17,639 nt of DNA from Bacillota bacterium (GTDB lineage: Bacteria; Bacillota; Clostridia; Lachnospirales; Lachnospiraceae), in NCBI GenBank assembly GCA_023409835.1, contig JAEYQV010000134.1:1-17639 (forward strand), read 5' to 3'. A model generated the notes under the pieces. It worked only from the letters and a program-made list of their open reading frames with translations. It ran no database searches and had not been told where the DNA came from. This document shows, in pieces, positions 6,934 through 14,634 of this stretch; positions within the stretch are counted from its first letter, which is position 1; each line of letters starts with the position of its first letter. Position numbers and translations under genes: made by a program.

Positions 6934-7650
6934 TCAAGCCTGCTCCTTCAGTACCTGATTAATCTTTCTGAAGTCCTTAAAGGCTTTCTTTCCGATCCGG
7001 AATATTTTCTTCATGTTGATAGAATTTACTCCGCCCTGTCTCGGACGGAAGGTTACCTGCAGGAATTTTACCTTCAGCCTTTTCTTCGCATAGATTACCG
7101 ATAGTAATACATTGGAGAGATTAAAGCCTTCCGGAACCAGCTTGATCTGCTGCTGCAGTGTTTCGGCCTTCATCAGCCGAAAGGGTGTATTAGCATCCGT
7201 AATCTTGACATGAAAGCATAGCCGGAGCACAAGCTTCAGGGTCTTCGTAACAAACACACGGGATAACCCGTCCTGACGGCCTTTTCTGTGGCCGATCACC
7301 ATATCATAGGACTGCCTCTGCTCCCAGAACGGCCAGAATTCCTCCGGCAGGGTCTGACCGTCAGAATCCGTCTGGAAGATGTAATCCGCACCGGCATTGA
7401 TTGCATAGTGATAACCGAACAGCACGGTTGCCCCATGTCCTCCGTTCGGCTTTGTCACGGGCTCAAAGGCCGGCAGCTTCTCAGCCTTTTGCTTCATAAT
7501 CTGATAAGTCGAATCCTTACTGCCATCATCAATGATGACCAGCCTGCTGCCATTTCCAATCTTCTCAACGATCGGATACCAATCCTTAATGACGGCTTCA
7601 ATGTTCGCTTCCTCATTATAAGCCGGAATGACTATATACAGCTTATCCAT
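6934..7650 (-). CDS. Family 2 glycosyltransferase, Dpm1-like (soluble, no C-terminal membrane segments)
   Basis: This 238-residue GT-A-fold enzyme is predicted to be cytoplasmic or peripheral. The N-terminus YIVIPAYNEEANI (5-17), DDGSKDST (41-48), the NGGHGATV segment (69-76) and the DSDGQ metal/nucleotide-sugar motif (95-99) are standard for GT2 enzymes of the polyprenyl-phosphate mannose/glucose synthase group. The expected reaction moves a sugar from a nucleotide donor to polyprenyl phosphate. Unlike the GtrB-like enzyme at 10962-11942 it ends after a basic segment (about 205-235, FRPRQGG...KKIFRIGKKAFKDF) with no transmembrane pair, which resembles Dpm1 or Ppm1 catalytic domains. It sits between glf and the DUF2298 gene, so it probably charges the lipid carrier used by that GT-C protein. 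Start: GAGGAGG about 8 bases before the ATG. The donor sugar cannot be read from the sequence. Confidence 0.87.
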   Translation of the reverse strand: MDKLYIVIPAYNEEANIEAVIKDWYPIVEKIGNGSRLVIIDDGSKDSTYQIMKQKAEKLPAFEPVTKPNGGHGATVLFGYHYAINAGADYIFQTDSDGQTLPEEFWPFWEQRQSYDMVIGHRKGRQDGLSRVFVTKTLKLVLRLCFHVKITDANTPFRLMKAETLQQQIKLVPEGFNLSNVLLSVIYAKKRLKVKFLQVTFRPRQGGVNSINMKKIFRIGKKAFKDFRKINQVLKEQA

Positions 7651-7730
7651 TCATTCTTCCTCCTCATTATCCGGTGCATCGGAAAGTATTCTCCCGGAGT
7701 ATTACCGCGATAATTCAATCCATCCGTAAT

Positions 7731-8825
7731 TTATCTGCCAAGCTTCTGATCAAAGATATCCAATGCTCTCCGTACTACGGCATCCATATTGTAATAACGA
7801 TATTCTGCAAGTCGTCCGAGAAAGATAACCTGCTTCTCTTTGTTGATTTCTTCTTCATACAGAGCATATTGTGCCTTACAGTCCTTCGTCGGGAACGGGT
7901 AATACGGCTCCCCTTCGGAGGTCGGAAACTCCTTGCAGATGGTAGTCTTCTTGTTCTCCTGTCCGGACAGCTTCTTAAATTCAGTGATTCTGGTAAAATC
8001 ATAATCGTTCGGATAATTCACCACCGGGGCTTCCTGATACTCTTCCCTGTCATAGGTTTCGAATACGAAGTTGATGCTGCGATAAGCCAGCCTTCCGAAT
8101 TTGTAATCATAATACTCGTCAGCCGCACCGGTATAGATTAAGGTCTCATAAGAGATATCACCAATGATCTCCTTGTAGTCCGTATTTAATAGAAGCTTGA
8201 TATTCTTATTTCGGACCATGTTCTCACACATCTTCGTATATCCATGGGCAGGCATTCCCTGATATTTATCGCTGAAATACCTGGTATCACGGTTCAATCG
8301 GATCGGAATTCGTGCAATGACCGAGGTGTCCAGCTCTGCCGGGTCAATTCCCCACTGCTTCTTCGTATAGGTCTCGAAGATTTTCTCATAGATATCCCTG
8401 CCAACCTTACTCAGTGCTACGTCCTTACTGGTCTTAATCTCCTCAATTGTCTCGGCCTGCTGCTTCAGGAAATCCTCTACTTCAAAGCAGTTCAGATTCA
8501 AGTTGTACAGCTTATTCACTGTCTCTACGGTAATCGGCATGGGTACCAGATTACCATCCACATAGGTGAGAACCCTGTGCCAGAAATCACGCCATTTTGT
8601 AAAAGCAGAAAGATATTCGTATACACCCTTATCATTCGTATGGAAAATATGGGGGCCGTAATTGTGAATTAATATCCCATCCTCATTGTAGGAATCATAG
8701 ATATTACCGCCAATGTGATTTCTCTTCTCAATTACAAGCACCTTCTCATCCAGTACATTGGCAATCCTCTCAGCCATAGTAAGCCCTGCCAGGCCCGCTC
8801 CTACTACCACATATTTAAATTTCAT
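7731..8825 (-). CDS. glf: UDP-galactopyranose mutase
   Basis: This 364-residue flavoenzyme interconverts UDP-galactopyranose and UDP-galactofuranose, the donor of Galf units for surface glycans. It is cytoplasmic. It opens with an FAD-binding Rossmann motif (VVVGAGLAGL, residues 6-15) and EKRNHIGGNIYDSYNEDGILIHNYGPHIFHT, the characteristic Glf block that binds flavin and substrate. Further family segments are FETYTKKQWG, IPIRLNRDTRYFSDKYQGMPAHGYT and, near the end, EPYYPFPT and FLGRLAEYRYYNMD. Length matches the roughly 365-390 residues usual for bacterial Glf. The frame stays open upstream to 8960, but those 45 codons overlap the preceding gene and lack family similarity. The ATG at 8825 has GAGGAGAA at a proper distance and places the glycine-rich motif at the N-terminus as expected. 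It lies 37 bases after the GT-C gene, clearly in one operon. Confidence 0.95.
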   Translation of the reverse strand: MKFKYVVVGAGLAGLTMAERIANVLDEKVLVIEKRNHIGGNIYDSYNEDGILIHNYGPHIFHTNDKGVYEYLSAFTKWRDFWHRVLTYVDGNLVPMPITVETVNKLYNLNLNCFEVEDFLKQQAETIEEIKTSKDVALSKVGRDIYEKIFETYTKKQWGIDPAELDTSVIARIPIRLNRDTRYFSDKYQGMPAHGYTKMCENMVRNKNIKLLLNTDYKEIIGDISYETLIYTGAADEYYDYKFGRLAYRSINFVFETYDREEYQEAPVVNYPNDYDFTRITEFKKLSGQENKKTTICKEFPTSEGEPYYPFPTKDCKAQYALYEEEINKEKQVIFLGRLAEYRYYNMDAVVRRALDIFDQKLGR

Positions 8826-8830
8826 TCCAC

Positions 8831-8838
8831 TTCTCCTC
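8831..8838 (-). promoter_or_regulatory. Ribosome binding site fixing the glf start
   Basis: GAGGAGAA on the minus strand ends five bases before the ATG at 8825. It decides between this start and the longer open frame beginning at 8960, which would overlap the previous coding region by 98 bases. Confidence 0.75.
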
Positions 8839-8862
8839 TTCTCTCTACAGATGTTGTTCATC

Positions 8863-10968
8863 TTATGATTTTTCTTTTCGTGTATCATAAATGGAAAGCT
8901 TCCATTCCCCTTCCCCTTCTTCATAAACACATTCATAGGTTTTGTAGATATTCTCTTCATTCAGAGCATAATCCGTACTCACCCGGTTTGCATTCTCTAC
9001 AACAATGAATCGAATGTTATTCTGCTTCACCAGAGCCTTGAGCTCCTTCGGTGTCTCTGCCGAATACATCCGGCGGACCATATCATCCCGGTAATCCGTA
9101 TCATAGCCGGCAGACCAGGCATAATACTGATGACCCTGGTAGAGCATTGCCCCACCGAACACCAGCTGGTTAATCGTATAATTTGTACTGTTGGTCAGGA
9201 ATAGATCCTTGGAGGTGCTGTTATCATGAACAAACTTCGTCAGGTCATCCTCCAGATTGAGAATAATTCCTCCCTCCTTCTCATTCTTGCGTAACAGTGT
9301 AGTATAATCATAAATACCGGTGGAGGTTAACAGAAGGATGAGTAGTATTCCTGTTAACTTAAGAAAAATATCCCTTCGAACCAGCAGCTGCTCTACAAAG
9401 CCTGCCGCAAAGATACCCAGTAGGATGCAGCTCATCATGATATACTTATGGTTCACCGTTACGTCCACCGTTAATGATACCGTAAAGGCGAAAATTAAGG
9501 GTACGGAAAAGGCCAGCAAAAGATAACGCCCGGTTCCCTTCTCCAGGCAGAAGGCTGCCAACAGTACCAGGGGCAGTATCCCCAGCAGCTTATCCAAATA
9601 AGCTGCTGCCCCGAAAAACGTGGGGTTCTCAGCGATAAAACCGAACAAAAATTTCGTGGTTACCGCCGAAGCCCTGATAAAATATCCCGTTTGCAGCATG
9701 GATAGTGCAATCGTAATCACAGCCACAATGATATATTCCAGACGCCTTCTTGAGAAGGCAGCCATCATAAACAGAATTAGAAGACACCCGATCACTACCG
9801 CACCATGAAAGAAGGACAGCGCACCTAACAAAAATCCGGCTGTCACCGCAGTTCTTAGGTCCTTGATCTGCCAGCCTTCCTTTGTGAAGAATATAAGCCT
9901 GCCATAAGCACTAAGGGTCTGTACCGGGTGAAAACGGACTTCCTTCCCTCTTACGGCTTTCTTCTGCTCCGAAGCTCTACGGAAGCGGTATTGCTTTACT
10001 GCTTCAAACAGCTCATACAGGTTAGGCAGGAACAAAATCAGGAGGAAGAACATTACCGCAAGTCCGAAGGCAAGATGGCGCTGGTTGCAGTAAACATTCA
10101 GGTTCCATAGACCCCAATCCTCATGGGGTGTATCTCCGATAAAGCTTGTGTTTTCCTTCAGCGTCCTTATCATGCTCTCGTTCCTTGGGATCTCGGATAA
10201 ATACGTGAACAGGGATCTTGAGCTGCGGAAAGCAAAAAACAGGCAGGATAAAAATCCGGCGAAGACTTTACCCGTTATCTTCACCGCCAGTACATACAGA
10301 AGCAGGAAGGCACTGATAAAGCTTAGTATGCTCGGCAGATTAAATGCATAGTCAAGCCTGAGACCCAGAAACTCCAGGTTACCGGCCAGAAACTGAAACA
10401 TAAAATGATACCGGATATCCGCTCCCCCGTAATGGGAGTATGAGGTCGGAAAATTATTGCCATAGGAGAAGGACCGGATCATCCCGATATGGGGTGAGAA
10501 ATCGCTGAATACGGATACTCCGATATGCAGCTGTCCCTCCTTCACATAGAACGTTGAAAGCATAAGCTTACAGGCCAGCAGTATGATACCGGTAAGCAAA
10601 GCCAGCTCCAGAAGCCTTGTCCTCTTATCCGGGTAAAAAAAAGAAACCGAGTGCTGCTTATTCCTGATTACATTTTTGTAGAATGCTGCTGCAAAAGCAA
10701 TCAGTGCCACGGGCATAACGATGCCATTCGCTATCAGCAGTGGTGTTTCCGTCCTTCCCGAAGCCAGAGTTGCTATGATATAGACCGGCCAGGTCATGGC
10801 AAGGACTCCGGTAATAAACCATACGGGAAACGTAAGCAGGTAAGGGCTCACATTGATTTTTCCTTTATCATAGGAGTTTTCCGTAAGCTTACTCAAATCA
10901 GGAAAGGCGTAGGAGCAAATCGTCCAACCTGCTCCAAGACAGAGAATAAGATAGAGCAATCCTAGCAT
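8863..10968 (-). CDS. Large polytopic membrane protein, probable GT-C glycosyltransferase related to the DUF2298 family
   Basis: This 701-residue membrane protein has many hydrophobic segments, a basic cytoplasmic loop (about 331-372) and a soluble C-terminal part (about 565-701). I do not recognise a named enzyme. An early extracytoplasmic loop with acidic residues (SVFSDFSPHIGMIRSF, 152-167) precedes GGADIRYHFMFQFLAGNLEFLGLRLDYAFNL (181-211). This lines up by eye with the NYYYVGQFLATFLSKVTFVGTSLGYNL region of the DUF2298 protein at 4474-6804. The same positions carry Q-F-L-A, F-x-G-x-x-L-x-Y and N-L, but YYY is replaced by YHF. The two are therefore probably distant paralogues, both GT-C-like. 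The C-terminal part with NNIRFIVVENANR resembles KYKVAYIYVGG of the other protein in position. Its ATG overlaps the stop of the upstream GtrB-like gene by 7 bases (ATGCTAG), implying translational coupling and a functional pair. Substrate unknown. Confidence 0.75.
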   Translation of the reverse strand: MLGLLYLILCLGAGWTICSYAFPDLSKLTENSYDKGKINVSPYLLTFPVWFITGVLAMTWPVYIIATLASGRTETPLLIANGIVMPVALIAFAAAFYKNVIRNKQHSVSFFYPDKRTRLLELALLTGIILLACKLMLSTFYVKEGQLHIGVSVFSDFSPHIGMIRSFSYGNNFPTSYSHYGGADIRYHFMFQFLAGNLEFLGLRLDYAFNLPSILSFISAFLLLYVLAVKITGKVFAGFLSCLFFAFRSSRSLFTYLSEIPRNESMIRTLKENTSFIGDTPHEDWGLWNLNVYCNQRHLAFGLAVMFFLLILFLPNLYELFEAVKQYRFRRASEQKKAVRGKEVRFHPVQTLSAYGRLIFFTKEGWQIKDLRTAVTAGFLLGALSFFHGAVVIGCLLILFMMAAFSRRRLEYIIVAVITIALSMLQTGYFIRASAVTTKFLFGFIAENPTFFGAAAYLDKLLGILPLVLLAAFCLEKGTGRYLLLAFSVPLIFAFTVSLTVDVTVNHKYIMMSCILLGIFAAGFVEQLLVRRDIFLKLTGILLILLLTSTGIYDYTTLLRKNEKEGGIILNLEDDLTKFVHDNSTSKDLFLTNSTNYTINQLVFGGAMLYQGHQYYAWSAGYDTDYRDDMVRRMYSAETPKELKALVKQNNIRFIVVENANRVSTDYALNEENIYKTYECVYEEGEGEWKLSIYDTRKEKS

Positions 10969-11942
10969 TTCTTCTCACCGCCTTTAATGCACTTTGAAAT
11001 CAGATATCTGGGTCTGCCCTTCACTTCCTTATAAATCTTCGTCAGATAGATTCCGATCATACCCAGACTAATCATAATTGCGCTTCCGATTAACAGCTGT
11101 AACAAGATAACCGTCGTAAAGCCGCTGCTGGCTCTCCCGGAAAACTTCATGAACAGGGTCTGCACTCCCATAATAATCGATATGATAAACATAAAAATGC
11201 CAAGTAAGGTGATGCAATGAAGCGGTACCGAAGTATAAGAGGTTATGGCGTTAGCAGCGAGACGGATCAGACGTAGTAAGGACCATTTCGTCTTGCCGTT
11301 CACCCTCTCTGCCACATCAAAGCCTATTTGCTTCCGGTCGAAGCCCAGCCAGGCTGACATACCTCGGAAAAAGATAGCCCGCTCCGGCATCTCCTTCCAG
11401 GCCTCTACAACCTTGCGGTCCATTAATTTATAGTCTGAGGCTTTGCCCAAATGAATATCTGAGGTTTTATACAGAAGGTAATAGAAAAACTTAGCGCAGA
11501 CCTTATAAATCAGGTTCTCTCTGCCCCTGTTGTTTTTCACTCCTTCAATAACATCATAGTCCTCATCCCTCCAGGCTTTCACCATCTGCGGAATCAGGGC
11601 AGGGGGATGCTGCAGATCCGCATCCATGACCAGGATCATATCCCCATCCGCATATTCCAGCCCGGCACACAGGGCGGATTCCTTACCGAAATTCCTGCTG
11701 AGCCTGATTATTGTCACCTTATCATTCTCTGCTGCCAGCTTCTTCAGCTCACTCCAGGAATTATCCTTCGACCCGTCATCCACGAGCACAAACTCATAAA
11801 TAAGCCGGTTCTCCTTGAGTATCTGCTCAATGGCACCGATGGAATATCTGATATGGCTACCCTCCTGATAGATGGGGATTACCACGGATAGCTTTGATTC
11901 TTCGGTTCTGTCCTTATTGTAATTTTTTTCGATTGTATCCAT
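10962..11942 (-). CDS. GtrB/ArnC-like polyprenyl-phosphate glycosyltransferase (GT2 with two C-terminal TM helices)
   Basis: This 326-residue enzyme has an N-terminal GT-A domain and two C-terminal transmembrane helices (about 241-264 and 276-301), the layout of bactoprenol glucosyltransferase GtrB and related ArnC/YkcC-type proteins. Motifs are VVIPIYQEGSHI (20-31), DDGSKDNS (55-62), the metal/sugar-binding DADLQHPP (107-114), KNNRGRE (136-142) and SDYKLMDRKVV (169-179). The reaction expected for the group is nucleotide-sugar plus polyprenyl phosphate giving a polyprenyl-phosphate sugar on the cytoplasmic face. It is the first gene of the five-gene block and overlaps the next GT-C gene by 7 bases, which suggests that it supplies that protein with its donor. 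No GtrA-type flippase gene is present. Start: GAGGT six to seven bases before the ATG. A candidate extended -10 promoter lies about 58 bases upstream of the start codon. The transferred sugar is unknown. Confidence 0.9.
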   Translation of the reverse strand: MDTIEKNYNKDRTEESKLSVVIPIYQEGSHIRYSIGAIEQILKENRLIYEFVLVDDGSKDNSWSELKKLAAENDKVTIIRLSRNFGKESALCAGLEYADGDMILVMDADLQHPPALIPQMVKAWRDEDYDVIEGVKNNRGRENLIYKVCAKFFYYLLYKTSDIHLGKASDYKLMDRKVVEAWKEMPERAIFFRGMSAWLGFDRKQIGFDVAERVNGKTKWSLLRLIRLAANAITSYTSVPLHCITLLGIFMFIISIIMGVQTLFMKFSGRASSGFTTVILLQLLIGSAIMISLGMIGIYLTKIYKEVKGRPRYLISKCIKGGEKKC

Positions 11943-11999
11943 ATACTACCTCAACTTGTCAGAAATATACATCCACAATATCTATCCGCCTACCGTGAA

Positions 12000-12008
12000 A
12001 GTATATCA
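12000..12008 (-). promoter_or_regulatory. Candidate extended -10 promoter for the glycan operon
   Basis: The minus strand reads TGATATACT here: an extended -10 (TGn) followed by TATACT, 58 bases before the ATG at 11942. No good -35 lies 16-18 bases upstream, which is tolerated by extended -10 promoters. No other strong candidate is seen in the 11943-12110 stretch. Confidence 0.4.
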
Positions 12009-12112
12009 CAAACTGCTTAAAATAGGAAGTTCTAATCATATTTTACTTATTTTTCCATGCGTCTTTTTATGACAGCATTTCCTTTTCAGTCTTTTTCTAA
12101 TGAAACGTTAAC

Positions 12113-12140
12113 TTGATTTATGCCTTTTGTGTAATATAAT
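12113..12140 (+). promoter_or_regulatory. Sigma-A-like promoter for the small gene at 12191
   Basis: TTGATT (12113-12118) and a perfect TATAAT (12135-12140) are separated by 16 bases, a close match to the sigma-A consensus. The predicted start near 12147 gives a leader of about 45 bases with AAAGGAGG in it. It points away from the glycan operon promoter, so the two transcripts diverge from the 11943-12190 gap. Confidence 0.6.
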
Positions 12141-12190
12141 CAAAGTATACAGCAACTTAAGGTATCCATAGTAAAGGAGGAACATCCAAC

Positions 12191-12427
12191 ATGTGGTTTT
12201 GGAATAAAATCGAGGTCTACTGCGGTTTCTCCCTTACAGAGTTTTGTGAACTTCGTGACATACTGGCATCAAAGGGCATTCCATACTCCTGTCGTCTTGT
12301 TAATATGAACTCCAGGCGATTCGGCACCCTCGGTCAGAAGCCCGGGTTAGATACCCAGTACTATCTGTATATCCATAAGAAGGATTATGATAACGCAATA
12401 CACTACCTGCATACCTTGAAAAAATAA
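12191..12427 (+). CDS. Small conserved-looking hypothetical protein (78 aa), possibly DUF2007-like
   Basis: This 78-residue soluble protein has no signal peptide or membrane segment. I cannot name it. It reads as a genuine gene: there is a strong AAAGGAGG about 10 bases before the ATG, a good promoter 50 bases further up, and balanced codon use. The pattern 'EVYCGFSLTEFCELRDILASKGIPYSCR...YYLYIHKKDYDNAIHYLH' suggests a small beta-alpha fold in which a helix leading to a 'residue-GI-P' turn is followed by a strand and a 'hkkDyexA' helix. That layout is shared with the DUF2007 putative signal-transducing family. It is a resemblance, not a firm assignment. Two cysteines (about 11 and 19) and a third (about 34) are present. 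It converges with recG, the two stops being 16 bases apart. Confidence 0.7.
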   Translation: MWFWNKIEVYCGFSLTEFCELRDILASKGIPYSCRLVNMNSRRFGTLGQKPGLDTQYYLYIHKKDYDNAIHYLHTLKK

Positions 12428-12443
12428 TCGGTCTGCTTCCTTA

Positions 12444-14480
12444 TCAAAGGGTTCCTGTATTATGGTACAGGATCTTTTCCTCCAGATAGGGATTGTCCTC
12501 AAATATTACGTTAACCTCCTCTTCGCTCAGAGCTTTGGCTGCTTCTGCGGCCTGCTTAAGAGCTTCCGCATCTGTAAAAATATCTGCCAGCTTAAATTCC
12601 AGATCTCCGCTCTGTCTGATTCCGAAAAGATCTCCCGGTCCCCGAAGCTTTAAATCCTCCGAAGCGATATAAAAGCCGTCGTTTGATTTATTCAGGATTT
12701 CCAGGCGTTCTCTGGCTTCCTTACTCTCTGTACCACAGACAAAGATACAATAGGATTGGTCTTCTCCACGGCCTACCCGACCTCTCAACTGGTGCAGCTG
12801 TGCGAGTCCGAACCGTTCAGAATTCTCCACCATCATAACCGTGGCATTCGGCACATTTACTCCAACCTCTATGACGGTTGTCGATACCAGGACATCAATA
12901 CTCCCCTCCGAGAACCGCTCCATGATATCATTCTTCTCCTTCGGCTTCATCTTACCATGCAGGTATTCCACACTGACCCGGGCTGAGAAAGCCTCCTTCA
13001 GCCGCTCCGCATATTCCAGGACATTCTCAGCCTCCACCTCTAGACTCTCCTCTACCATCGGACAGATAACATAAGCCTGCTTTCCCATCGTTACCTGCTT
13101 CTCGATGAAGCGGTAAGCCACCGGTCTGTAATTCGTATCCACAACGCAGTTCTTGATCGGCAGTCTTCTGGCCGGAAGCTCGTCCACGATGGAGATATCC
13201 AGATCACCGTATAAGATAATCGCAAGGGTCCTTGGAATCGGCGTGGCGCTCATAACGAGTACATGGGGTCTGGTGCCCTTGGTCATCAGGGCTTCCCTCT
13301 GCTTGACACCGAACCTGTGCTGTTCGTCGGTCACCACCAAGCCCAGCCGGTCATATTCTACCTTCTCCTGGATTAGTGCATGGGTACCCACAATAATATC
13401 CGTCCGATGTTCCCGGATATCATCATAGGCCATCCTCTTCTCCTTGATCGTCATGGACCCAACCAGCAGGCTCACTGTGATACCGAAATCAGACAGCATG
13501 CCCTGAAAGGTTTTATAATGCTGTTTTGCCAATACCTCCGTCGGTACCATGATGCTGGCCTGATAGCCGTTCTTTACCGCCATCAACAGAGCCAGGACAG
13601 CCAGAACGGTTTTTCCCGAGCCAACATCGCCCTGAATCAGCCGATTCATCGATAAACTACCGCACAGATCCCTCTTAATTTCCTCCCAAACACGAAGCTG
13701 AGCCTTCGTCAGCGGATAGGGGAGCTTCTCTATTAATAAATCACACTCCGGTCTTACTGTCATAGGATATTCCGACCGATAGGTCAGTTTATTCGCTCTT
13801 AATTTACGAAGTGCCAGGGAGTACAGGAAGAATTCATCAAACACCAGCCGGCTTCTGGCCCTCTGCATACCTTCCCTGTCTTTGGGAAAATGAATCTCCT
13901 TCAAGGCCCTGGTCCGATCCATTAGCCCATATTCCTTAGCTGTCTTCTTCGGGATATAATCTCTTGCAAATTCCAGCTCCGTATGAACCTGCTTCATCGC
14001 TTTCACAATAAGCTTATTCGTGAGGCCTTCGGTCAGTGGATAGATTGGCTGTAATACCTTAAGCAGCCGGTAATAATCCTCCTTCTGATAAATACCCGGC
14101 TGTTCCATCACAAGAATACCGTTCTTTCTTATTACCTTCCCCCGAAAAAGATAATGGCTGCCCATCCGCAGACTCTTCATCAAAAAGGGCATGTTAAACC
14201 ATGTCAGCTGAAAGGTACCGGTAATATCCCTTACCTGTGCATTAATAATCTGCAAATTCCGAACCTTCTTTATCTTCGGTGACATTGTAAGAGCGGCTTC
14301 AATGGTAAAGGTACCACCTTCCGTCAAACTTGTGATCGGCAATGGCTTCTCAAACTCCTCATACCCCCTGGGATAATGCTCCAGCAGATCCTGCACAGTC
14401 TCAATACCCAGCTTCCTAAAAATCACCTGGGTCTTCTCTCCGATTCCCTTTATAACATTAAGCTTATCATTATATTCCAT
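12444..14480 (-). CDS. recG: ATP-dependent DNA helicase RecG
   Basis: This 678-residue superfamily 2 helicase remodels stalled replication forks and branch-migrates Holliday junctions. All expected parts are visible. An N-terminal helix-hairpin-like segment (IKGIGEKTQVIFRKLGI, 10-26) is followed by the OB-fold wedge domain (about 55-150). Next are motif I/Walker A GDVGSGKT (284-291), the MVPTEVLAKQH block (311-321), motif II DEQHRFG (385-391), the SATPIPRTLA motif III region, then the C-terminal helicase half with STTVIEVGVNVPNA and the motif VI arginine-rich HQLRGRVGRG. Length is normal (about 680). Start: AGGTGA four bases before the ATG. A TATAAT box 42 bases upstream is a probable promoter. 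It is transcribed alone, divergent from the GntR operon and convergent with the small gene at 12191. Nothing unusual is seen in it. Confidence 0.97.
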   Translation of the reverse strand: MEYNDKLNVIKGIGEKTQVIFRKLGIETVQDLLEHYPRGYEEFEKPLPITSLTEGGTFTIEAALTMSPKIKKVRNLQIINAQVRDITGTFQLTWFNMPFLMKSLRMGSHYLFRGKVIRKNGILVMEQPGIYQKEDYYRLLKVLQPIYPLTEGLTNKLIVKAMKQVHTELEFARDYIPKKTAKEYGLMDRTRALKEIHFPKDREGMQRARSRLVFDEFFLYSLALRKLRANKLTYRSEYPMTVRPECDLLIEKLPYPLTKAQLRVWEEIKRDLCGSLSMNRLIQGDVGSGKTVLAVLALLMAVKNGYQASIMVPTEVLAKQHYKTFQGMLSDFGITVSLLVGSMTIKEKRMAYDDIREHRTDIIVGTHALIQEKVEYDRLGLVVTDEQHRFGVKQREALMTKGTRPHVLVMSATPIPRTLAIILYGDLDISIVDELPARRLPIKNCVVDTNYRPVAYRFIEKQVTMGKQAYVICPMVEESLEVEAENVLEYAERLKEAFSARVSVEYLHGKMKPKEKNDIMERFSEGSIDVLVSTTVIEVGVNVPNATVMMVENSERFGLAQLHQLRGRVGRGEDQSYCIFVCGTESKEARERLEILNKSNDGFYIASEDLKLRGPGDLFGIRQSGDLEFKLADIFTDAEALKQAAEAAKALSEEEVNVIFEDNPYLEEKILYHNTGTL
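12453..12480 (+). terminator. Weak terminator candidate for the small gene, inside the recG 3' end
   Basis: TCCTGTA (12453-12459) pairs with TACAGGA (12466-12472) and is followed by TCTTTTCC, about 25 bases after the plus-strand stop. The hairpin falls within the last codons of the convergent recG gene. The U-tract is short, so this is only a candidate. Confidence 0.35.
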
Positions 14481-14521
14481 GGTTCACCTCTGCTCCTTAG
14501 GTTAAGGCTTGTTTGTGTTTC

Positions 14522-14550
14522 ATTATAAACCATTATGAGATTTTGGAAAA
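14522..14550 (-). promoter_or_regulatory. Candidate recG promoter
   Basis: The minus strand carries a perfect TATAAT (plus-strand 14522-14527) 42 bases before the recG ATG. At 17 bases upstream is only TTTTCC (14545-14550) as a -35, so the call rests on the -10 box and position. Confidence 0.4.
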
Positions 14551-14577
14551 GATGTAAAAATCTTTATAAAAAAATGA

Positions 14578-14606
14578 TTGACAATTCGCCTCGTCAGTTG
14601 TATTAT
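14578..14606 (+). promoter_or_regulatory. Strong sigma-A promoter of the GntR-ABC operon
   Basis: A perfect TTGACA (14578-14583) is followed after exactly 17 bases by TATTAT (14601-14606), the best promoter in the window. The predicted start is near 14613. The -10 box is embedded in a tandem TTGTATTA repeat (14598-14605, 14606-14613) and is followed at once by an operator-like palindrome, so the promoter is probably repressed by the GntR protein it drives. Confidence 0.8.
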
Positions 14607-14607
14607 T

Positions 14608-14634
14608 GTATTAATCACTTAGTACAGTAGTACA
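14608..14634 (+). promoter_or_regulatory. Operator-like palindrome and repeats, probable GntR (YtrA-type) binding site
   Basis: GTATTAA (14608-14614) and TTAGTAC (14619-14625) form a near-perfect inverted repeat (six of seven positions) around TCAC. This spans the predicted transcription start. The second arm continues into the direct repeat AGTACA-GT-AGTACA (14621-14634). GntR-family dimers bind short inverted repeats, and YtrA-type regulators commonly repress their own operon from sites overlapping the promoter. Assignment to this regulator is inferred from position. Confidence 0.5.

Noticed and set aside
8826..8960. A longer N-terminus for UDP-galactopyranose mutase starting at 8960
   Set aside because: The 45 extra codons overlap the end of the preceding membrane-protein gene by 98 bases and are rich in Lys/His/Asn with no family similarity. 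The ATG at 8825 has a well-placed ribosome binding site and puts the FAD motif at the N-terminus.
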